Below are positions 47,061 to 54,849 of a stretch of DNA of 64,000 nt, piece by piece. Every line of letters starts with the position of its first letter. Position 1 is the stretch's first letter. This DNA is from Candidatus Omnitrophota bacterium (GTDB lineage Bacteria > Hinthialibacterota > Hinthialibacteria > Hinthialibacterales > Hinthialibacteraceae). A program made the translations under genes and the position numbers. Location: contig QZKN01000043.1 in NCBI GenBank assembly GCA_003598175.1, forward strand, positions 1 to 64,000, read 5' to 3'. The notes under the pieces were generated by a model, which did not search any database, had not been told where the DNA came from, and saw only the letters and a program-made list of their open reading frames with translations.

Positions 47061-48452
47061 ATGCATGATTCCGCCTTTATCAATTTCGTTTATTTAATCG
47101 CATCGGCCTTGTTTATTTTCGGCCTGAAAGGATTGACGCATCCGCGAACAGCGGTGCGGGGAAACTTGTTGAGCGCGTTGGGAATGCTGCTCGCCGTCTT
47201 GGTTACGCTGGTGAATCAACATATCATCGGTTATTCGATTATTCTGGTTGGTTTGGCGGTGGGAACCGCGATTGGCGCGGTGCTGGCGGTATCCATTCAA
47301 ATGACGGCGATGCCGCAGCTCGTGGCGATTTTCAACGGATTCGGCGGCTCGGCCTCGGTTTTGGTGGCGGGAGCGGCGTTGGTCGAAGCCACCCTTTTTT
47401 CCGATTCGCCTTCTTTGCAATTGACAGCGGCAACGGCAGCGACAGGGATCATCGGCGCCGTTACGTTTTGGGGCAGTCTGGTCGCGTTCGCCAAATTGCA
47501 GGGATTGATCAGCGAGAAAGCGGTGTTGTTCAACGGACAACAGCTGATCAACGCCATTTTGGCGGGATTTTCACTGGCCATCGGCGTCTGGATCGTGGTC
47601 GATCCCTCCTTTACGAATTTATATTGGATACTAGTGGTAGTCGCGTCGATCTTGGGGGTGCTGTTGGTTATTCCCATCGGCGGGGCGGATATGCCGGTGG
47701 TGATTGCGCTGCTCAATTCCTATTCCGGTTTGGCGGCGGCGGCGACCGGATTTGTTTTGTCAAACAACGTGTTGATTATTTCCGGTTCGCTGGTGGGCGC
47801 GTCGGGAATTATTTTGACGCAGATCATGTGCACAGCGATGAACCGTTCGCTGACCAACGTGTTGTTCGGCGTGTTTGCGCCGACCGAAGACGGGCCGGGC
47901 GCGGATGACGTGTATGCCGGCAAGGTTAAATCCACATCGCCGGACGAGGCGGCGATGCTCTTCGATTCCGCCCAGCGCGTGGTGATCGTGCCCGGTTATG
48001 GCCTGGCGGTATCGCAGGCGCAACATGTGGTGCGGGATTTGAGCCAACTGCTCGAATCGCGCGGAATCCAGGTTGAATTCGCCATTCATCCGGTCGCGGG
48101 ACGAATGCCGGGGCACATGAACGTGCTGTTGGCGGAAGCCGACGTTGAATACGACAAATTAAAGGAGATGGATGAAATCAACCTGACGATGGCGCAGGTG
48201 GACGTGGCGCTGGTGATCGGCGCCAACGACGTCGTGAATCCTCTCGCGCGCACCGATCCCAAAAGTCCGATTGCGGGAATGCCGATCATCGATGTGGACA
48301 AATCACGGACGGTCGTGGTGGTGAAACGCAGTTTAAGCCCGGGATTCGCGGGGATTCCCAATCCGCTTTTCGCCGCTGACAATACGCTGATGATGTTCGG
48401 CGACGGAAAGAAGGCGTTGCTGGAATTGGTCAAGTGTTTGAAAGAGGGTTGA
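47061..48452 (+). CDS. pntB: NAD(P) transhydrogenase subunit beta
   Basis: 463 residues. About nine membrane segments in the first ~265 (domain II) are followed by the NADP-binding domain III, with VIVPGYGLAVSQAQHVVRDL, HPVAGRMPGHMNVLLAEADV, GANDVVNPLARTDP and SLSPGFAGIPNPLF. It completes the proton-translocating transhydrogenase with the two preceding genes. The 110-base gap to pntAB is filled by repeats but all three are co-directional. Confidence 0.96.
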   Translation: MHDSAFINFVYLIASALFIFGLKGLTHPRTAVRGNLLSALGMLLAVLVTLVNQHIIGYSIILVGLAVGTAIGAVLAVSIQMTAMPQLVAIFNGFGGSASVLVAGAALVEATLFSDSPSLQLTAATAATGIIGAVTFWGSLVAFAKLQGLISEKAVLFNGQQLINAILAGFSLAIGVWIVVDPSFTNLYWILVVVASILGVLLVIPIGGADMPVVIALLNSYSGLAAAATGFVLSNNVLIISGSLVGASGIILTQIMCTAMNRSLTNVLFGVFAPTEDGPGADDVYAGKVKSTSPDEAAMLFDSAQRVVIVPGYGLAVSQAQHVVRDLSQLLESRGIQVEFAIHPVAGRMPGHMNVLLAEADVEYDKLKEMDEINLTMAQVDVALVIGANDVVNPLARTDPKSPIAGMPIIDVDKSRTVVVVKRSLSPGFAGIPNPLFAADNTLMMFGDGKKALLELVKCLKEG

Positions 48453-48560
48453 GTTCTGCTTGTCAGAATCGTCTTTTACGCTTTAATGTATATCTTATGG
48501 GATCGTTGTGATCTCATGACGTTTTTAATAAATCCGAGGAACACGATTTGAGGGGAAACG

Positions 48561-48896
48561 ATGAAGATCGAGAAGCGCACGGAAGGCGATATTACGATTT
48601 TGCAGCCGGTGGGCCGTCTGGATGGGTCGGGTATTCCCGAATTTTCCGCGTCATTGAATCGTACGATTCAGGAAGGGGCGAAAAAACTCATTCTGGATTT
48701 TTCGCGCATGGATTATATGAGCAGCGCCGGCATTCGAACTTTGATCGAAGGAAATAAGAATATGACCGCGAAAAAGGGCCTGCTCGTATTTTGTTCCGTC
48801 AATAAGGATTTGAATGAATTGTTCGAAGTGGTGCAGTTGGGGAAAATTTTCAAGATTTACAAGAGTGAGTTCGACGCGTTGGAAGCGTTGATGTGA
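48561..48896 (+). CDS. STAS-domain anti-sigma factor antagonist, copy A
   Basis: 111 residues, a single STAS domain. The strand-helix pattern begins MKIEKRTEGDITILQPVGRLDG, and the phosphoserine motif DYMSSAGIR is at ~residue 51-59; the Ser is the site switched by an anti-sigma kinase and reset by PP2C phosphatases. It ends LGKIFKIYKSEFDALEALM. Partner of the PP2C proteins at 6214 and/or 42935 by inference. Nearly the same protein is encoded at 50776 with about 25 differences. AGGGG lies before the ATG. The minus-strand pair between the two copies converges here. Confidence 0.9.
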   Translation: MKIEKRTEGDITILQPVGRLDGSGIPEFSASLNRTIQEGAKKLILDFSRMDYMSSAGIRTLIEGNKNMTAKKGLLVFCSVNKDLNELFEVVQLGKIFKIYKSEFDALEALM

Positions 48897-48931
48897 ACGC
48901 CTGCCAAAATCCACAGCGAATTTCCTCCTTT

Positions 48932-49564
48932 TCATGCATCGTCAAATAAGCGCTTGAGCCAATCCATCAGTTTGTCGGCGGATTTGCAATCCGGTTTGAG
49001 GTATCGTTTCGTGATGGCCTGGCCCACGGGCGCGCCGGGATCGTCCTGCCAGGCCAGCCAGGTATAGATTTCGGCTTTGGGGAGTTTTTCCAGGGAGAAA
49101 TGTGGATTTCCCGGCAAATCCTTGACGCATTGTATGGCGTATGTGAGAAGAAGATCGCCGGGGGGGACGAGGAATTGAAGGAAAGTTTCGAGGATGCCGG
49201 AAAGATGATTATTCGGCATGATCCACGCGCCAAATGTGGGAAGAACTTCGTTGGATTGAGGAATGACTATTGTTCCATTGTTATGCGGCGTATCGGGAAT
49301 GGAATTATAACCGGCTTTTTGTAGAATGTTTTTGATTGAATTCCAGCGTGAATCAATATCGGAATTCGCATCAACAACAACACCGACTTGCCCGTTTTCT
49401 TTCGCTTTTATTTCGATCGGTAAAAGATCCAACACCTGATTGATCCCGCCATATGATTTAATTTGAAAACATTCGGGAATTTGATGAATTTCCAACAACG
49501 CCTTTAAAACACATTCATCGTCTCTTCCTTCCACCATTAACAGCGAATTCGAATCCATATTCAA
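48932..49564 (-). CDS. TOPRIM-like DUF3226 protein, partner of the AAA ATPase
   Basis: 210 residues. It opens with LLMVEGRDDECVLKALLE, the Glu-bearing TOPRIM motif, and then has GGINQVLDLLP and VVVDANSDIDSRW, whose Asp residues fit the DxD motif. These are the metal-binding features of nucleases such as the TOPRIM part of OLD proteins. The C-terminal ~70 residues include LPKAEIYTWLAWQDDPGAPVGQAI, typical of DUF3226. Its ATG overlaps the ATPase stop by 4 bases, so the two are made together. The pairing parallels two-gene defence systems (PARIS, split OLD), which is the basis for suspecting a phage-defence role; no cut substrate is known. Confidence 0.78.
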   Translation of the reverse strand: MNMDSNSLLMVEGRDDECVLKALLEIHQIPECFQIKSYGGINQVLDLLPIEIKAKENGQVGVVVDANSDIDSRWNSIKNILQKAGYNSIPDTPHNNGTIVIPQSNEVLPTFGAWIMPNNHLSGILETFLQFLVPPGDLLLTYAIQCVKDLPGNPHFSLEKLPKAEIYTWLAWQDDPGAPVGQAITKRYLKPDCKSADKLMDWLKRLFDDA

Positions 49565-50529
49565 CGCACCTCGACCTTGGCTTGTGTGATCAGTGGTAAT
49601 TCACTGGCTTCAAAGATAGTGGTACGAATTTTTCCATTAAGTCGGCTAAGACGAATCAATTGGCTTGTAACTTCATTATTTTCTGAAACGGCTTCCTGGA
49701 AAGCGGTGATGCAATCCCAGCTGTGGGTGGTGGCGAAAACCTGGACGTTTAGTCGTTTTGCTAATTTTACTATCAATCCCCATATTTCAGGTTGGATGGA
49801 GTAATGGAGTCCGTTTTCTATTTCATCGATTAATAAAGTACCATTTTGGGCATTAAACATGGCAATTAGAATGGATAAAATATGTTCGATTCCACCTCCG
49901 AAACTTGCAAACGAGACTTTCATATCGTTGTTTTTCAGTTTGGCCATGAAAAAACGTGAGGGAGTCAATTCCGGATCAGAAACCAGCGCTATTCGTTCAA
50001 TCCCAGGGTAAAAATTTTCTAATTCCGCAATAATTTCATACTCGGTTGAATCCAAGACCAAATCATCCCACCAATTATATACTAAATATTTTAGTTTTTC
50101 GTTAGATGATATAAAATACGATTTGACGTCCCTTTCTCGACTGTGCATGTATTGAAAGAAATTTGTGCCGGTAGTTTTATTGGCATACAAAATTTTAATC
50201 CAGGGATCGAAGTGATCTCCCTCTTCAATAAAAAATAGCAATTTTTTTGAGGAATCCTCACTTATTGGTCCGATTTCAATTTTTGTGTCACGAGATCCCT
50301 TCCCATTATAACCATAAAAGAGATGATCGGCAAATTCGATAAATTTTTGGGGATTCACAATCTCGCGAAGAACATGTGGAGAGCCTTTATATATATAGAA
50401 GTTTACTGCTTCCAGCAAGGTCGTTTTGCCAACATTATTCTTCCCCGTAATCAGATTCACCTGCGCCAATTTTTCGATTGTGAGATGCTCGAAGGTTCGG
50501 AAGTTTTTGATTTCCAATGACGGCAACAT
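49561..50529 (-). CDS. AAA (ABC/OLD-like) ATPase paired with TOPRIM-like protein
   Basis: 322 residues. Walker A is near the N-terminus (LITGKNNVGKTTLLEAVNFYI), preceded by the LEIKNFRTFEHLTIEKL strand typical of SMC/OLD-type ATPases. An ABC-like signature (SFASFGGGIEHILSILIAMF), Walker B (GTLLIDEIENGLHYSIQPEIW) and H-loop (VFATTHSWDCITAF) follow. An ~100-residue insertion separates A and B. It probably senses DNA or an invader product and gates the TOPRIM partner, by analogy with OLD and AriA. It lies on the strand opposite to both flanking STAS genes. The gene has somewhat more A/T-rich coding than its neighbours, which would fit horizontal arrival, judged by eye only. Confidence 0.85.
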   Translation of the reverse strand: MLPSLEIKNFRTFEHLTIEKLAQVNLITGKNNVGKTTLLEAVNFYIYKGSPHVLREIVNPQKFIEFADHLFYGYNGKGSRDTKIEIGPISEDSSKKLLFFIEEGDHFDPWIKILYANKTTGTNFFQYMHSRERDVKSYFISSNEKLKYLVYNWWDDLVLDSTEYEIIAELENFYPGIERIALVSDPELTPSRFFMAKLKNNDMKVSFASFGGGIEHILSILIAMFNAQNGTLLIDEIENGLHYSIQPEIWGLIVKLAKRLNVQVFATTHSWDCITAFQEAVSENNEVTSQLIRLSRLNGKIRTTIFEASELPLITQAKVEVR

Positions 50530-50775
50530 GACGGTTCACCTCTTTGGCTCAAATGGGAATTCCGGATAACCACTACCAATTAACCGGCGGCATTGTCCGC
50601 AGGATTTTATAATATCTCGATCAGGCATGAAAAAGAAGACAATCTCAACCTCATGGATTGAAAACAAGCATTCGGGCCACTTCCATAGCCGGCCTCGATG
50701 TGGCATTCTATTTCTGGCGAATGCGAAGGAAGAAATGATCAGAATCATTGGAGAGTGCAAATCGAGGGAGACACG

Positions 50776-51111
50776 ATGAAGATCAAGCAGCGTAAGGAAG
50801 AGGATATCACGATTATACAGCCGATCGGGCGCCTGGATTCGTCAGGGATTCCCGAATTTTCCGCCGTGGTGAATCGTACGATTCAAGAGGGCGCAACGAA
50901 ACTGATTTTGGACTTTGCGCAAATGGATTATATGAGCAGCGCGGGCATACGGGCATTGATCGACGGATATAAACAGATCACCGCCAAAAAGGGAACGATG
51001 GTGTTTTGTTCCGTCAATGACGATTTGAACGAATTATTCGACGTGGTGCAGTTCGATAAGATTTTTACGATGTATAAATCGGAATTCGATGCGTTGGAGG
51101 CGTTGATGTGA
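50776..51111 (+). CDS. STAS-domain anti-sigma factor antagonist, copy B
   Basis: 111 residues, paralogue of the gene at 48561 with the same length and the same DYMSSAGIR phosphorylation site; about 25 of 111 residues differ. The start at 50776 follows GAGGGAGA; a longer frame from 50698 has no homology to copy A. Both copies end in KSEFDALEALM. Since both would be reset by the same class of PP2C phosphatase, they may give alternative inputs to one anti-sigma kinase or serve two sigma factors. Confidence 0.9.
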   Translation: MKIKQRKEEDITIIQPIGRLDSSGIPEFSAVVNRTIQEGATKLILDFAQMDYMSSAGIRALIDGYKQITAKKGTMVFCSVNDDLNELFDVVQFDKIFTMYKSEFDALEALM

Positions 51112-51159
51112 AAACGGTGGGTTTTACTCCGTTCAATCCACCTTACCTGCATCGACTTA

Positions 51160-52455
51160 TTATTGAATCCAATCCAGGCGGTTTTGCCAGTCGCGCAGCA
51201 CTTTTTCCCGCCATGGGTTCGTTGTTTTCGCTCCGGAATGCGCGCCTTCCCTGAATGCGGGATTGAGGATATCCGTCCACCAATTTTTATGTGCGATTTC
51301 ATGGGGACGATGGCCGAGTGCGCCTTCCGCCACGCAGGTGAACTCGCCGGTTTGGCGGTGGAGAAACGGAAGAGAACTATAAATTGTATATGCATAAGTT
51401 CCGACGCTTTTGGGACTCCAGCGAAAACGGTAGAGTCCGTCGCCGTCGTAATACCCATCATATTTTTGCTCGTCGATGATGATGTCGAATTGAATTTCAT
51501 CGAGAGCAGGCCCCTGATTCGGTCCGGTGAAATTCCATTCGACGATGGAAAACACTTCCACCAAATCCTCTTTATTCGTTTGACGATTAAAGATAAATTT
51601 GGGGCGATAGGGAGCAGGCTGGAATCTCCCGCCCCAACTGTCCGTGGTGGGATTTTCCGGATCGCCGCAGAGCAGGTATGTAACCGTCGGGGTGTCTCCC
51701 ATTTTGATGTTGCCGGTGCGGAAATTTCCGAAATACTCGCCCAACGCGCCGTGGCCTTTGATGTGGTTTTCATAAAACGATGTATTTCCCCAATCTCCGC
51801 TTTGATTTCCACCGACAAAAAAGCCGCGATAGGAGGAATTGTTTTCGATCATCCACAAATCGGGGAAATTCCGCTCGATGTAATCGTAGGCGTTCGCGCC
51901 CCACTTTTTGTTGGGGCCGCCGATGAAAATGACGCGGATTTTTTTGAGAATTTCCGGCGCATCGTGCAAAGCCTGCGCCACATCCTCCGGCAAGCCCCAA
52001 ACCAGCAGATATAGCGGACGCGGATCGTCTTTTTTCGCACAGCGGATGATCCAATTCGAACCTTCCGTTGCGGTGCGATAGCCTTTTGACGGAGCCCGCT
52101 CGATTTCCCCCTGTTTCGTGATGGAGCGGAGATAGGCGGGAGTGGGAAAGCGATCGGAATGGGTTTTGAGTTTGAGATAATCCATCTCATAGCGATCGAT
52201 CACCTGTAAGATGTGCTCCTTGCGCCCCTTATCCCACGGCGATGAAATCAATCCTTCGATGTCGAACAAATCCGCATACATCAAAAAGTGAATCATGGAT
52301 TGGAAGTCATCGGGATCGCTGCCGCCGATGTCGGTCGAGACGATGACGCGATACCGCTCGCCGGCCAATGCGCCGTGTTCGCATTCGTCGGCATGTGCGC
52401 CGGGAATGAGAATCAGGATTCCGATGATTATCCAAAGTTTGGGTTTTCCATTCAT
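51160..52455 (-). CDS. Secreted DUF1593 nucleoside-hydrolase-like protein
   Basis: 431 residues. Signal peptide MNGKPKLWIIIGILILIPGAHA. The hydrolase-like domain begins RVIVSTDIGGSDPDDFQSMIHFL, with the acidic calcium pocket in a DIGGSDPDD variant of the nucleoside hydrolase motif. YLLVWGLPEDVAQAL and IRVIFIGGPNKKWGANAY continue it. From ~residue 300 a beta-sandwich of ~110 residues follows (IQFDIIIDEQKYDGYY, GLYRFRWSPKSVGTYAYTI). DUF1593 members are annotated near polysaccharide-degrading genes; the natural glycosyl bond is unknown. Last of the minus-strand sugar operon, 85 bases after the GH127 gene. Confidence 0.83.
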   Translation of the reverse strand: MNGKPKLWIIIGILILIPGAHADECEHGALAGERYRVIVSTDIGGSDPDDFQSMIHFLMYADLFDIEGLISSPWDKGRKEHILQVIDRYEMDYLKLKTHSDRFPTPAYLRSITKQGEIERAPSKGYRTATEGSNWIIRCAKKDDPRPLYLLVWGLPEDVAQALHDAPEILKKIRVIFIGGPNKKWGANAYDYIERNFPDLWMIENNSSYRGFFVGGNQSGDWGNTSFYENHIKGHGALGEYFGNFRTGNIKMGDTPTVTYLLCGDPENPTTDSWGGRFQPAPYRPKFIFNRQTNKEDLVEVFSIVEWNFTGPNQGPALDEIQFDIIIDEQKYDGYYDGDGLYRFRWSPKSVGTYAYTIYSSLPFLHRQTGEFTCVAEGALGHRPHEIAHKNWWTDILNPAFREGAHSGAKTTNPWREKVLRDWQNRLDWIQ

Positions 52456-52540
52456 TTTCTGTCTCCATTTGTATTGATGTACTATGTTATTTGTTTTGAT
52501 AATATCAAAACAGATATTTTAATGCAATGCGATTATACAT

Positions 52541-54805
52541 TTAACGCAGGGGCATCCATACTGACATTTCCGAAGCGTCCCGATTGCCATAGGCGTAATA
52601 GGGGATCAGTTGAATAGATATTGGACGTCCGGTAGAGGATTGCAGCTCGCGGTATAAGTGATTGGTCCAATCCGGTTTTTCCATCGCCAATGCCGTTCCT
52701 TTCAGCGTGACGATGCCGCCGAGTACATCCGATTCGAATTGAGAGTGGAACTGTATATCGCGCGGGATCATGACTTGATCGATCTCAATCGAATCCGGCA
52801 AATCTGTGGATTCCAGACAATAGACAAGCGGTCCGCGTTTGACGGCGACTTGATTACGTAATTCCTCGATCAGCGGATGCGCCTGGATCAATGTTGCAGG
52901 CATGGGAAAATTGATTTCGACCGTATCGCCCTGCGTCCATGATTTTTGCAGGGAAAAATAGGAACCTGGTTTACAAAGGGCATCGATATTTTGCCGGTTT
53001 AGTTGGATTTTCACATTGTTTGCCCATTCCGGGATGCGCACGTTCATGGCAAAATCCGGTTTTTCCACTGATTGCACTTCGATTGTGACGTGTCCGTTCC
53101 ACGGGTAATCTGTTTTTTGACGTAAAGTAATGTGTGAACCGTCCGGTAGGCGGGTATCCAGTTCATTCGATCCGAATAAATTAATACAAACGCTGTTTTC
53201 TGAGACGCTATACGCATACCGTGAAACTTCGGCGATGGCGCGAACCACGTTGGGCGGGCAACAAAAGGAACTGATGTATGGTTTCCGTTCTCGCGACCAG
53301 CGCAAATCGAAGGGCAGGTTCTTCACGGTGCGCAAGGGATTGGTGTAGAAGAATTGTTTTCCATCCAAACTGATACCGGCAAGGATGCCGTTATACAAAG
53401 CGAGTTCCAAAACGTCTGCAAACCGGGCTTCGCCGGTGATTTGCAGCATGCGCCAATTCAACAGGGCGTTGCCGATGGTCGCGCAGGTTTCATTGTATGC
53501 GGTGATGTTCGGCAGTTGGTAAGGGCGTCCGTAGGCCTGATGAACCAGCTGAATTTCGCTGTGGTTGCGGGAACCGTCGGGTGATGCGCCGTCATATAAC
53601 GCGCCGGTGGCGCCGGTGACGTACATTTTGCGATAAACGACGTCGCGCCAGATTTGTTCCAATGTGTTGAGAAGAGTCGAATCGCCGGTTTCGAGATATA
53701 CATCCGCCGCGCCGGCGTACAGATAGTTCGCGCGGACGGCATGGCCGACGGCGGTGGTTTGCTCGCGAAAGGCAATGCGGTCCTGATTGTGGTCTGTGCC
53801 GGTCGGATTGAGCGCGCGGATGTCGATCAACGTTTTCGCCAATTCCAGATAACGCTGATCGTGGGTGACGCGATAGAGATCGATGATACCCATGTAATGC
53901 GAGGGGCAAATCGTTATGCGCGCCAATTCCATCGGCGAATGTTCGCAGACATGAATCAAATACTCGGCCGCTTTGATGGCGACTGCAAGTAACGAAGTTT
54001 TTCCGGTGGCGCGGTGGTGAATGCAGGCGGTGGTCAGCAGGTGCCCTATATTATACGTTTCGAAATGCAGCTGATTTTGCAATTCGCGAATATTCTCATT
54101 CCCGTGTTTTTGGACGATGAGAACCGGCGTGTGCAGATAGCCGTCATCTCGCTGCGAACGGGCGATGACATCGATGATTTGATCCATCAGACGATCGAGT
54201 TTGGCGTCTTTGCTGATTGCGTAAGTAAACGCCGCCGCCTCCAGCCATTTGTAGAAATCGCCGTCGTTGAATTTCGGGCCGTGATGGTTTCCTTCTTCGA
54301 GTCCGGCCGCGATCCTGAAATTTGTGTAGGCGTGACTGATCTTCGGATCGCTGAAAATGCGCCAAAGATTCGGAATCATGGTATTATGGCATAGATCGAA
54401 TTGATCCGCCCAAAATCCATTTGTCCAACGCACATCGTCGAGATCGACGCTTTGCATGGTTGCATGGGGACTGGTGTGAGAATTTGTTTTTTTATCGGCG
54501 CGAGGGTGTACTTTCCGCAGTAATGATTCATCGCCGGTGATTTGGTAGAGACGTAAAAAACCGATGGGGTTCATATGAAGGGTGTGTGAGTGAACGGACC
54601 GCTGAATTTTGTGCACGCTTTTCTCACCGTCCATATGAGACACGGCCGTGGGAGAAACGGCATTTTCCAGCCGATTGATTTTTAATGCAACGCGCGCGCC
54701 ATCAGCTGAATTTGCGTTTATAAGTGGAATCATCCACAAGAAGATAAAAACGACGAAACGGATTCGCAGCATTCGCGAAAGAAATGTTGGATTGGATTGA
54801 TCCAT
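52541..54805 (-). CDS. Secreted GH127 (DUF1680) beta-L-arabinofuranosidase-like enzyme
   Basis: 754 residues. A hydrophobic segment near residues 13-30 serves for export. A six-hairpin-type domain with HGPKFNDGDFYKWLEAAAFTYA precedes the GH127 catalytic region. The Glu-Xaa-Cys motif is in YNETCATIGNALLNWRM (~440) and the adjacent Cys pair in ISSFCCPPNVVRAIAE (~515), matching the Glu/Cys/Cys-Cys zinc site of HypBA1, where one Cys is the nucleophile. It removes beta-L-arabinofuranosyl units. Its neighbour GH51 removes alpha-linked arabinose, so together they would strip arabinose from plant or glycoprotein polymers. Start ATG 54805 follows AAAGGAAA. Confidence 0.9.
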   Translation of the reverse strand: MDQSNPTFLSRMLRIRFVVFIFLWMIPLINANSADGARVALKINRLENAVSPTAVSHMDGEKSVHKIQRSVHSHTLHMNPIGFLRLYQITGDESLLRKVHPRADKKTNSHTSPHATMQSVDLDDVRWTNGFWADQFDLCHNTMIPNLWRIFSDPKISHAYTNFRIAAGLEEGNHHGPKFNDGDFYKWLEAAAFTYAISKDAKLDRLMDQIIDVIARSQRDDGYLHTPVLIVQKHGNENIRELQNQLHFETYNIGHLLTTACIHHRATGKTSLLAVAIKAAEYLIHVCEHSPMELARITICPSHYMGIIDLYRVTHDQRYLELAKTLIDIRALNPTGTDHNQDRIAFREQTTAVGHAVRANYLYAGAADVYLETGDSTLLNTLEQIWRDVVYRKMYVTGATGALYDGASPDGSRNHSEIQLVHQAYGRPYQLPNITAYNETCATIGNALLNWRMLQITGEARFADVLELALYNGILAGISLDGKQFFYTNPLRTVKNLPFDLRWSRERKPYISSFCCPPNVVRAIAEVSRYAYSVSENSVCINLFGSNELDTRLPDGSHITLRQKTDYPWNGHVTIEVQSVEKPDFAMNVRIPEWANNVKIQLNRQNIDALCKPGSYFSLQKSWTQGDTVEINFPMPATLIQAHPLIEELRNQVAVKRGPLVYCLESTDLPDSIEIDQVMIPRDIQFHSQFESDVLGGIVTLKGTALAMEKPDWTNHLYRELQSSTGRPISIQLIPYYAYGNRDASEMSVWMPLR

Positions 54806-54849
54806 GATGGTTTCCTTTTTTTCGTGATGAGTGGGTGTGGAGGAGGGAA

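Noticed and set aside
49561-49564. CRISPR or restriction-modification context for the ATPase pair
   Set aside because: No CRISPR array, cas gene or methylase was seen anywhere in the window.
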